Shown piece by piece: positions 57,576 through 64,000 of a stretch of DNA of 64,000 nucleotides. Under the pieces are notes generated by a model. That model saw nothing but the letters and a program-made list of their open reading frames with translations, ran no database searches and had not been told where the DNA came from. Origin of the DNA: Xanthomonas prunicola (lineage in GTDB: Bacteria; Pseudomonadota; Gammaproteobacteria; Xanthomonadales; Xanthomonadaceae); NCBI RefSeq assembly GCF_002846205.1, contig NZ_PHKV01000010.1, positions 1 through 64,000 of the forward strand, read 5' to 3'. Numbering within the stretch: position 1 is the stretch's first letter; each line of letters opens with the position of its first letter. The translations under genes and the position numbers were made by a program.

Positions 57576-57645
57576 GCAACTCATAGATTGCATTTATGAA
57601 TAGCAACTTATAGCTTGCATTTCAACAAAGAAAGCCATAGCTTGC
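57576..57645 (+). promoter_or_regulatory. Three 27-bp-spaced operator-like repeats upstream of hipB
   Basis: GCAACTCATAGATTGC (57576), GCAACTTATAGCTTGC (57603) and GAAAGCCATAGCTTGC (57630) start exactly 27 bp apart. The first two are GCAA-N8-TTGC palindromes; the third keeps only the right half. The array ends 30 bp before the hipB start, as expected for autoregulation by HipB or the HipBA complex. Confidence 0.75.
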
Positions 57646-57674
57646 GTAATTCGACGATCAATACGCCAGCAACG

Positions 57675-57935
57675 ATGGGTATCACCGTGTTCCCCATCCA
57701 GACGACGCAACAACTGGGTCCTCTGCTCAAGGCGCTGCGCAAGCAGCAAGGCCTAACCCAGGATCAGTTGGCCGAGCAGTTGGGCATTACCCGCCAAGCG
57801 GTCAGCGCACTGGAACGCAAGCCTGAGGGCGCCACATTCGAACGCTTGATGCGCGTCTGGGCGATTCTGAACGTGGAGGTTTCGCTGAACCTGCGCAACA
57901 ACGGCTCCTCGAATCCCTCCGAAGAGGCTTGGTAG
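57675..57935 (+). CDS. hipB: HipB-like antitoxin, XRE-type regulator
   Basis: 86 residues from MGITVFPIQ; an upstream TTG is in frame but falls in the operator array. The XRE helix-turn-helix is QDQLAEQLGITRQAVSALERKPEG. The remaining sequence (LMRVWAILNVEVSLNL) forms the dimer part, and the short polar tail NNGSSNPSEEAW could contact HipA. Length matches E. coli HipB (88). It would bind the repeats upstream, repress the operon and neutralise HipA. Confidence 0.88.
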   Translation: MGITVFPIQTTQQLGPLLKALRKQQGLTQDQLAEQLGITRQAVSALERKPEGATFERLMRVWAILNVEVSLNLRNNGSSNPSEEAW

Positions 57936-57938
57936 GGC

Positions 57939-59258
57939 GTGGCCGAACTGTGCGTATGGATGAATGGATTGCGCGTCGCTCGTTGGCGAGAGGATGTGCA
58001 AGGAGCGCGGCTGACCTACCTCTCCGAATGGCTCCACTCGCCCCAGGCACGGCCACTGTCCCTATCACTTCCGTTGTTGCCCGAAGGACAGTCGCATCGC
58101 GGTGATGTCGTCACCCATTATTTCGACAATCTGCTGCCCGATAGCACGGACATCCGTCGTCGTATGCGGGAACGTTTCAAAACCGACTCGGCCGGCACAT
58201 TCGACCTGCTTCAGGCGGTCGGCCGCGATTGTGTCGGCGCAATCCAGTTGCTTGCAATTGATGCCGAACCCGAGCATTTGCGCAGCATCCAGAGCAGAGC
58301 ACTGAGCGATACCGAGGTTGCCGCTGTGCTGCGCGGCGTCACCGCGCCGCTGCTGCCCGGCCAGCATGGCGATAACGACGACTTCCGGCTGTCATTGGCA
58401 GGCGCTCAGGAAAAAACTGCGCTATTACATCATCAGCATCAGTGGTGCGTGCCCCTGGGGAGCACGCCGAGCACGCACATCTTCAAGCTGCCGCTGGGGC
58501 TGGTCGGCAACATGCGCGCGGACATGCAGGCCTCAGTGGAAAACGAATGGCTGTGCGCGCAGCTGCTCGCCGCATTTGGCATTCCCGTGGCTGTCACCAC
58601 GTTGGGAAGGTTCCAAGAGCAGCGCGCCCTGATAGTTGAACGTTTCGACCGGCGTCTATCGCCGGACGGACAGTGGTGGATGCGCCTTCCCCAGGAAGAC
58701 CTGTGCCAGGCATTCGGTGTGTCTTCGTCGAAAAAGTACGAGAACGACGGCGGCCCCGGCATCGTGGCGATCATGGAGTTACTCAGGCAGTCGAGCCAAC
58801 CTTCCGACCGTGAAATCTTCTTCAAGGCGCAGATCCTGTTCTGGCTGATCGCCGCAACTGACGGACACGCCAAGAATTTCAGTCTGATGATTGAGCCCGG
58901 CGGCCGTTTCCGCATGACGCCGCTCTACGACGTTTTATCCGTTTATCCCATCCTCGGACGCGGCGCACAGCAGCTAGATCCACATCGCGCGGCATTGGCG
59001 ATGGCCGTGGTTGGAAAAAATAGGCATCGTCGCTTGAAAGATATCCGCCGTCGCCATTGGAACGACACTGCACGTGCCTGTGGGGTGCGTGCTGGTGCCG
59101 AACCCTGGATCGAAGAATTAATGGAACAGCTGGAAAGCGCATTGGATTTTGTTGCAAACACGCTTCCAGCAGAGTTTCCGGTCCCCCTGGCAGATACTGT
59201 CTTCAGTGGCATGAGAGAAGCGGCCAAGCATCTGCGTGAGATGCCATCTGATCGCTAA
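57939..59258 (+). CDS. hipA: HipA-like serine/threonine kinase toxin
   Basis: 439 residues from GTG 57939, four bases after hipB; E. coli HipA has 440. The N-subdomain has VGRDCVGAIQLL. The kinase has the Ser-containing loop FRLSLAGAQEKTALL, HIFKLPLG with the ATP-binding Lys, the catalytic IAATDGHAKNFSLM and the metal-binding TPLYDVLSVYP. All key residues appear intact. HipA phosphorylates glutamyl-tRNA synthetase in E. coli, causing growth arrest and tolerance; target identity here is inferred. Confidence 0.92.
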   Translation: MAELCVWMNGLRVARWREDVQGARLTYLSEWLHSPQARPLSLSLPLLPEGQSHRGDVVTHYFDNLLPDSTDIRRRMRERFKTDSAGTFDLLQAVGRDCVGAIQLLAIDAEPEHLRSIQSRALSDTEVAAVLRGVTAPLLPGQHGDNDDFRLSLAGAQEKTALLHHQHQWCVPLGSTPSTHIFKLPLGLVGNMRADMQASVENEWLCAQLLAAFGIPVAVTTLGRFQEQRALIVERFDRRLSPDGQWWMRLPQEDLCQAFGVSSSKKYENDGGPGIVAIMELLRQSSQPSDREIFFKAQILFWLIAATDGHAKNFSLMIEPGGRFRMTPLYDVLSVYPILGRGAQQLDPHRAALAMAVVGKNRHRRLKDIRRRHWNDTARACGVRAGAEPWIEELMEQLESALDFVANTLPAEFPVPLADTVFSGMREAAKHLREMPSDR

Positions 59259-59305
59259 TCGCAACCGAACACGCGTTTTGACTGTTCGGACTTTGCGCTG
59301 CAACC

Positions 59306-60292
59306 TTACAACGGCCGCAACAAGCGCAGCCCGAACCAATCCTTGGCATCGTTCCAGCCATGCGTCACCTTGAGCCCGGCGGCTGCAGCCAGTTCGGCAA
59401 AGCGCGCGTCGGTGTACTTGCAGCTGTATTCGACCTGCATCGCTTCGCCGTCGGCAAATTCCACATCCTTGCCGCCGACCTGCACGCGCTGCGCGCGTTG
59501 GCTGATCAGGAAGGTTTCGATGCGGCCGCGCTCACGCGCATACACCGCGTGGTGACGGAATCCTTCCAGATCGAAATTGCTGCCGATCTCGCGGTTGAGC
59601 CGCGCCAGCAGGTTCAGGGTGAACTCGGCAGTGACGCCGGCCGCATCGTTATAGGCGGCTTCGATCAGCCCCACGTCCTTGTCCAGATCGATGCCGATCA
59701 GGGCGCAGCCATCACTGCCCATGGTCTGGCGCATCGCATCCAGCAACTCGATAGCCGCAGCGTCGGCGAAGTTGCCCAACGTGGAGCCGGGGAAGAACAC
59801 CACGTGGCGCCGCGCCGGGCGCTGCGCATCGGGCAGACGCAGCGGCTTTGTGAAGTCGGTGCACACCGGCAGCATCTGGATCTGTGGAAATTGCTGTGTC
59901 AGTCGCGCGGTGCTTTCCAACAGCGCGGTGCGCGAGATTTCCAGCGGCGTGTAGGCCACCACATCGCGCAGGCCCTGCAGCAGCAATTCGGTCTTGCGCC
60001 CGCTGCCGCTGCCGTATTCGACCACGTGCACGCTGGCACCGATCGCTTGCGCGATCGAGGTCATGCTGGCCTCCAACAAACCGAGTTCGGTGCTGGTGAG
60101 GTAATACTCCGGCTGCTGCGTAATGGCTTCGAACAACTGCGAACCACGCGCATCGTAGAAATATTTCGACGGCAGCGTCTTGGGCGTTTGCGACAACCCC
60201 GTCAATGCATCGGCAGTGATGTCGTCCGGTTGAGGGCGCAGGTCGGTCAGCGCAGCGTACGCGCGTTGCAGGGCATGGGCGGCGGCGTTCAA
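59306..60292 (-). CDS. egtD: L-histidine N-alpha-methyltransferase
   Basis: 328 residues from TTG 60292, which overlaps the egtB stop (TTGA). The protein trimethylates histidine to hercynine with S-adenosylmethionine. Family marks are LPSKYFYDARGSQLFEAIT, PEYYLTSTELGLLE, VEYGSGSGRKTELLL (SAM binding), FFPGSTLGNF and the histidine-binding YNDAAGVTAEF. No nearby ATG suits the family start. It is translationally coupled to egtB. Confidence 0.95.
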   Translation of the reverse strand: MNAAAHALQRAYAALTDLRPQPDDITADALTGLSQTPKTLPSKYFYDARGSQLFEAITQQPEYYLTSTELGLLEASMTSIAQAIGASVHVVEYGSGSGRKTELLLQGLRDVVAYTPLEISRTALLESTARLTQQFPQIQMLPVCTDFTKPLRLPDAQRPARRHVVFFPGSTLGNFADAAAIELLDAMRQTMGSDGCALIGIDLDKDVGLIEAAYNDAAGVTAEFTLNLLARLNREIGSNFDLEGFRHHAVYARERGRIETFLISQRAQRVQVGGKDVEFADGEAMQVEYSCKYTDARFAELAAAAGLKVTHGWNDAKDWFGLRLLRPL

Positions 60293-61578
60293 GGCAGATC
60301 CTTGGCAAGGCGCACGCCGGCAAATTGCCAACGCGCATCGGAGGGGAAGAAGTTGCGGTAACTGGCACGCAGGTGGCTAGCCGGGCTGGCGCAACTGCCG
60401 CCGCGTAGTACCCACTGCGCATTCATGAATTTGCCGTTGTATTCGCCCAGCGATCCGGGCCAGGGGGTAAAACCGGGATACGGCAGATACGCGCTGCCGG
60501 TCCATTCCCAGACATCGCCGAACAGCTGCTGGATGCCGGTGTCCACTGCTGCAGCCCCGCGCGGATGCAACGCATCGGTGTCGACGAAGTTGCCCTGCAC
60601 CGACACGCCGATCGCGGCCTGTTCCCACTCGGCTTCGGTGGGCAAGCGCGCACCGGCCCAGCGCGCGAATGCGTCGGCTTCGAACAGACTCAGATGGCAG
60701 ACCGGTGCATGCGGATCGCGCGTGCGCCAACCGTTCAGCGTGAACTCGCGGCCCGCCGCATCCCAGTACAAGGGATGCTGCCAACCTTGCGCCTGCACCA
60801 TCGCCCAGCCATCGCTGAGCCAGGCACCGGCGCTGCGATAACCGCCGGCCTCGATGAATTGCTGGAACTCGGCGTTCGTCACCACGCGGTTCGCCAACGC
60901 ATGCGCGCCGACCAGCACGCGGTGGCGCGGCGATTCGTTGTCGTAGGCAAAGGTAGCGGCCTGTGGCCAGGGTGCAGCGCCCATCTCGACGATCTGTTCG
61001 TCGCGCGTATGCCAGCGCAACGTGCTGGCAACGGCCGCCGGTGGCGCAGCGGCATCACGATAGGCCGGCTGCAACGGGTTGCTCCACAACGCATGCTTGA
61101 TGTCGGTGAGCAACAACTCCTGATGCTGCTGCTCGTGCTGGATGCCGAGCTGCACGATGGTGCAAGCCTGCGCATCGAGCAGGCCATCGCGCAGGCGCTG
61201 CTGCATTTGCGCATCGACCGCAGCGCGGTAATCGCGCACCTGCTGCAACGAGGGCCGTGACAGCACCCCACGGCGCGCGCGCGCATGCATCGGGCCGACG
61301 CTTTGGTAGTAGCTGTTGAACAGGAAATCCCAGGCTGGGTCGAACACGCGGTACGCCGGATCGGCTTGCAATACGAAGCGTTCGAAAAACCACGTGGTAT
61401 GCGCCAGATGCCATTTGCTGGGACTCGCATCGGGCATGCTCTGCACCATCGCGTCTTCGGCGCTCAAGGGTGCGGCGAGACGATCGCTCAACGCGCGGGT
61501 CTGCGCGTAACGTTCCAGCAGCGTCAACTGCTGTGGCTGGTGGTGGCCCAGCAGAGATGAGAGTGCAGACATCGCCAT
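60289..61578 (-). CDS. egtB: Ergothioneine biosynthesis sulfoxide synthase
   Basis: 429 residues from MAMSALSSLLG (the second ATG two codons on is equally likely). The N-terminal DinB-like half holds the iron-binding His residues (KWHLAHTTWFFE, GIQHEQQHQELLL). The C-terminal formylglycine-generating-enzyme-like half has RLPTEAEWEQAA, FGDVWEWTGSAY, LRGGSCASP and RASYRNFF. It joins hercynine to cysteine or gamma-glutamylcysteine to give the sulfoxide. egtD follows and a PLP enzyme diverges 65 bp away. Confidence 0.95.
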   Translation of the reverse strand: MAMSALSSLLGHHQPQQLTLLERYAQTRALSDRLAAPLSAEDAMVQSMPDASPSKWHLAHTTWFFERFVLQADPAYRVFDPAWDFLFNSYYQSVGPMHARARRGVLSRPSLQQVRDYRAAVDAQMQQRLRDGLLDAQACTIVQLGIQHEQQHQELLLTDIKHALWSNPLQPAYRDAAAPPAAVASTLRWHTRDEQIVEMGAAPWPQAATFAYDNESPRHRVLVGAHALANRVVTNAEFQQFIEAGGYRSAGAWLSDGWAMVQAQGWQHPLYWDAAGREFTLNGWRTRDPHAPVCHLSLFEADAFARWAGARLPTEAEWEQAAIGVSVQGNFVDTDALHPRGAAAVDTGIQQLFGDVWEWTGSAYLPYPGFTPWPGSLGEYNGKFMNAQWVLRGGSCASPASHLRASYRNFFPSDARWQFAGVRLAKDLP

Positions 61579-61643
61579 ATGCTTGAGGAGCGCCTGTGAA
61601 CGCGCCGTGTCGGCAGCGTGGCAGCCAGCGGTAAGCTGTCGCC

Positions 61644-62825
61644 ATGTCTTCTTTTTCTCTGTCCAGCCTGCTCCCCGCGCCCGTCGAATGGGAACACCGC
61701 CAGCAGGCATTTGCGTTACCTGCCGACATCACCTATCTGGATGCCGCCTCGCGCGGCCCGCTGCTGCGCGCGGTGCAAGCGGTCGCGCATCAGGCGGTGG
61801 ATGCGCTGGCCACCCCGTGGCAGCTGCCGTTCGATGCCTGGCTGCAGGACATCGAGCATTTGCGCATGCTCGCTGCAGGCCTGTTCGACGCCGATGCCGA
61901 CGGCGTGGCGATGCTGCCCTCGGCCGCGCACGGCCTGGCGACCGCCGCACGCAACCTGCCGCTGCAACGCGGCGAGGCGGTGCTGCTGCTGGAAGGCCAG
62001 TTCCCCTCGAACCTGCTGATCTGGCAACGCCGCTGTGCCGAGGTGGGTGCGCACATCGTGGCGGTGTCCACGGCCGGTGGCGATGCCTTGACCGCAGCGG
62101 TGCTGCAGGCCATCGCCCAGACACCGGCCTTGCGCATCGTCACCTTGCCGCATGCGTATTGGCTGGATGGACGACAGCTCGATCTGGACCGCATCAGCGC
62201 CGCGGTGCACGCACGCGGTGCGGCGCTGGTGCTGGATCTGAGCCAGAGCCTGGGCGTGCTGCCGACCGACCTGCCGCGCTGGCGGCCGGATTTCGTGGTC
62301 AGCGTCGGCCACAAATGGCTGCTGGGGCCGATGGGGCTGGCCTGGCTGTGGGTGGCCCCGCACTGGCGGGTGCACGGCGTGCCGATCGAAGAACACTGGA
62401 TCGGCCGCGATGCCGGCAGCAGCTGGGAATTTCCGGTCGCCCAGGCGCCGTCCTATCGCAGCGGTGCGCGCCGGTTCGATGCCGGCGGCGTTGCCGATCC
62501 AATGCGGATCGCGATGGCGACGGTGGCCTTGCAGCAGGTCGCTGCCTGGCGACCGGCGCGCATCGCGCAGGCGCTGGGCGCGCTCACCGCGCGCTGGGAT
62601 GCGGCGCTGCAGGCACGCGGTCTGGGCAGTTGGTGCACGCCCGCCCACGCGGCGCATCTGACCGCGTTGCAGCCGCCAGCCAATCAGCTGGATGCGGTGG
62701 CGACGGCGTTCGGCGCGCGCGGGGCGATCTGTACACGCCGACACGGACGTTTGCGTATCGCACCGCACCTCAATGTCACCGAGGATGCGCTCTCAGCCCT
62801 GATCGCAGCGCTGCCAGCCGCATAA
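61644..62825 (+). CDS. Class V aminotransferase-fold PLP enzyme, candidate EgtE
   Basis: 393 residues. Fold marks are ITYLDAASRGPLL at the N-terminus, the pyridine-ring Asp in LVLDLSQSLGVLP, and the Schiff-base Lys in VVSVGHKWLLGPMGLAWLW. The C-terminus GRLRIAPHLNVTEDAL is typical. The class includes cysteine desulfurases, kynureninases and EgtE C-S lyases. Its divergence from egtB across 65 bp makes it a reasonable candidate for the missing C-S lyase step of ergothioneine synthesis. That assignment is inference. Confidence 0.82.
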   Translation: MSSFSLSSLLPAPVEWEHRQQAFALPADITYLDAASRGPLLRAVQAVAHQAVDALATPWQLPFDAWLQDIEHLRMLAAGLFDADADGVAMLPSAAHGLATAARNLPLQRGEAVLLLEGQFPSNLLIWQRRCAEVGAHIVAVSTAGGDALTAAVLQAIAQTPALRIVTLPHAYWLDGRQLDLDRISAAVHARGAALVLDLSQSLGVLPTDLPRWRPDFVVSVGHKWLLGPMGLAWLWVAPHWRVHGVPIEEHWIGRDAGSSWEFPVAQAPSYRSGARRFDAGGVADPMRIAMATVALQQVAAWRPARIAQALGALTARWDAALQARGLGSWCTPAHAAHLTALQPPANQLDAVATAFGARGAICTRRHGRLRIAPHLNVTEDALSALIAALPAA

Positions 62826-62905
62826 CCCGTAGGAGCGGACCCGGCCGCGACGGGGCTTACCCGATAGCGCCCAGTCGCGGCCGGGTCCGGGTACGCTCCT
62901 ACGGG
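62826..62905. repeat. Long imperfect hairpin (REP-like) between convergent genes
   Basis: The left arm 62826-62851 (CCCGTAGGAGCGGACCCGGC, then CGCGAC) pairs with the right arm 62874-62905 (GTCGCGGCCGGGTCC, then CTCCTACGGG) with a small internal asymmetry. It lies between the stops of two convergent genes, the usual place for Xanthomonas REP-type elements, and may end transcription from both sides. Confidence 0.75.
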
Positions 62906-62906
62906 C

Positions 62907-64000
62907 TCAGCCGCGCTGGCGGATGCGCAGCCCACGCGGCGTGACCCAGCGCTCCAGGCCTTCGAACAGCGCCTGCACGATCAGTGCGAGCACCGCCGCA
63001 GGAATCGCGCCTTCCAGGATCAAGCCGATGTCGTCCAGGCGGATGCCAGTGAGGATCGGTTGGCCGTAGCCGCCTGCGCCGATCAACGCGCCCAGCGTGG
63101 CGGTGCCCACGTTGATCACCGCCGCGGTCTGGATGCCGGCCACGACGGTGCGACGCGCCAGCGGCAGTTCCACCCGCCACAGGCGCGTCCATGCCGGCAG
63201 CCCGATCGCCTCGGCGGTCTGGCGCAACTCGCGCGGGATCGAGGTCAGCCCGGCATGCGTGTTGCGCACGATCGGCAGCAGGCTGTAGAGAAACAACGCA
63301 GCAATCGCCGGTTTGGCGCCAATGCCGAACAACGGAATCATGAAGACGAACACCGCCAGCGATGGCAAGGTCTGCAGCACGCCGGTCAACGACAGCACCA
63401 CCTGCCCGAGCCGCGGCCGCCGGGCCGCCAGCACGCCCAGCGGCAACGCGATCAGCAAGGCAAGGCCCAACGAGATGCCGACCAGGGCCAGATGCTCGCG
63501 CGTATGCCGCAGCAGACGCGCCACACGCGAGTCGGCTGCCGATGCCGGCGCAACGCCCAGCCACTGCGCAGCCACCGCCGCCTCGGACTGACGCTCCAGC
63601 TTCACCTGTGCGTTGAGCCGCTGCATGGTCGCCTCGTCGATGCGCCCCTGCAGCCCCTGCAATGTCTTGAGCATCGCCGGCGAGCGCTGCGCCAGGTCCT
63701 TGCGATATAAAAAAATCGCTTGGTAATCGGGGAAATAGTGGCGGTCGTCGCGCAGCACCTGCAGCTGGTAATACGGAATTTCCGCATCGGTGCTGTACAG
63801 ATCGGTGACCTCGATCGCTCCGCTCTGCAGCGCGCGATAGGCCAGATCGTGATCCAGCCCGGTCGCGGTCTGCGGCAGTGCATAGGCGGCGCGCACGCCC
63901 GGCCAGCCATCGGCGCGCTGCATGAATTCGTTGCTCAGCCCGATCTTGAGCGATGGATGCCGTGCCAGATCCGACATCGATGCGATGCCAAGCGCCTGCG
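62907..64000 (-). CDS. Osmoprotectant ABC transporter permease/substrate-binding protein, 5' end outside window
   Basis: The frame is open to the right edge (LGIASMSDLARHPSLKIGLSNEF), so the start is not in the window. The first ~140 visible residues are the end of a glycine-betaine-type binding domain (ALQSGAIEVTDLYSTDAEI, LQVLRDDRHYFPDYQAIFLYRKDL). They are followed by a five- or six-helix permease domain (ALLIALPLGVLAARRP, GVLQTLPSLAVFVFMI) with the coupling loop ELRQTAEAIGLPAWTRLWRVELPLARR. This matches OpuB/ProW-type uptake of betaine or choline. The ATPase gene should lie nearby outside the window. Confidence 0.9.
   Translation of the reverse strand, partial: QALGIASMSDLARHPSLKIGLSNEFMQRADGWPGVRAAYALPQTATGLDHDLAYRALQSGAIEVTDLYSTDAEIPYYQLQVLRDDRHYFPDYQAIFLYRKDLAQRSPAMLKTLQGLQGRIDEATMQRLNAQVKLERQSEAAVAAQWLGVAPASAADSRVARLLRHTREHLALVGISLGLALLIALPLGVLAARRPRLGQVVLSLTGVLQTLPSLAVFVFMIPLFGIGAKPAIAALFLYSLLPIVRNTHAGLTSIPRELRQTAEAIGLPAWTRLWRVELPLARRTVVAGIQTAAVINVGTATLGALIGAGGYGQPILTGIRLDDIGLILEGAIPAAVLALIVQALFEGLERWVTPRGLRIRQRG

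Noticed and set aside
57576..57645. Possible CRISPR array
   Set aside because: There are only three imperfect units, the intervening sequence is partly conserved, there are no cas genes, and the position directly before hipB fits an operator.

Overview
The window reads as chromosome of a Xanthomonas species. The strongest markers are an Ax21 outer-membrane protein, the gene sets hemD-hemX-hemY, ntrBC-amtB-glnK-glnA and secB-gpsA, GC-rich codon use, and the short GGGAATCG-type and CCCCTCTCCCGC-type repeats common in that genus. The species cannot be fixed from the sequence alone.

Region 1 (1-17988, all minus strand) is the accessory part. A TPR protein, a small protein and a short family-9 glycosyltransferase-like protein lead into a 4467-residue RHS/YD-repeat protein. 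It carries a Thr/Asp/Pro hinge, two internal lectin-like repeats, a LysM domain, a hydrophobic pre-toxin region and a C-terminal toxin-like tip. A probable immunity gene overlaps its stop codon and a terminator follows. Downstream lie displaced pieces of the same system. One is a short RHS stub joined out of frame to a second pre-toxin and toxin tip with a nucleotidyltransferase motif, with its own overlapping immunity gene. The other is a second RHS stub, opening with a stop codon, that runs off the left edge. This looks like a polymorphic-toxin locus with stored or discarded tips.

Region 2 (18283-29678) is mostly core genome: ax21, gpsA, secB, a rhodanese, two small proteins, a family-25 glycosyltransferase, hemD-hemX-hemY, a small membrane protein, a thiolase and a hypothetical protein. 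Region 3 (29728-32175) holds a frame-broken TonB-like gene, AT-richer than its neighbours, and two tandem Cu/Zn superoxide dismutase lipoproteins.

Region 4 (32342-38575) is the nitrogen-control cluster ntrC, ntrB, amtB, glnK and glnA. A sigma-54 promoter and two NtrC-type sites lie upstream of glnA, and one NtrC-type site abuts the ntrB start. uppP diverges from glnA.

Region 5 (39732-53634) is mixed chromosomal content: a META/DUF4377 lipoprotein, an alcohol dehydrogenase family protein, a PEBP protein, a TPR/sulfotransferase-like protein, a YheT hydrolase, plsC, a thioesterase, an operon of a ParA-like ATPase, a SixA-like phosphatase, YceI and a phospholipase-D lipoprotein, then an AEC transporter and a TPR-like periplasmic protein.

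Region 6 (53830-64000) holds a fused indolepyruvate ferredoxin oxidoreductase, a hipBA module with three 27-bp-spaced operator-like repeats, egtB and egtD for ergothioneine with a divergent class-V PLP enzyme, and the 3' part of an osmoprotectant ABC transporter permease/binding protein cut by the right edge. No tRNA, rRNA, CRISPR array or insertion sequence was recognised.
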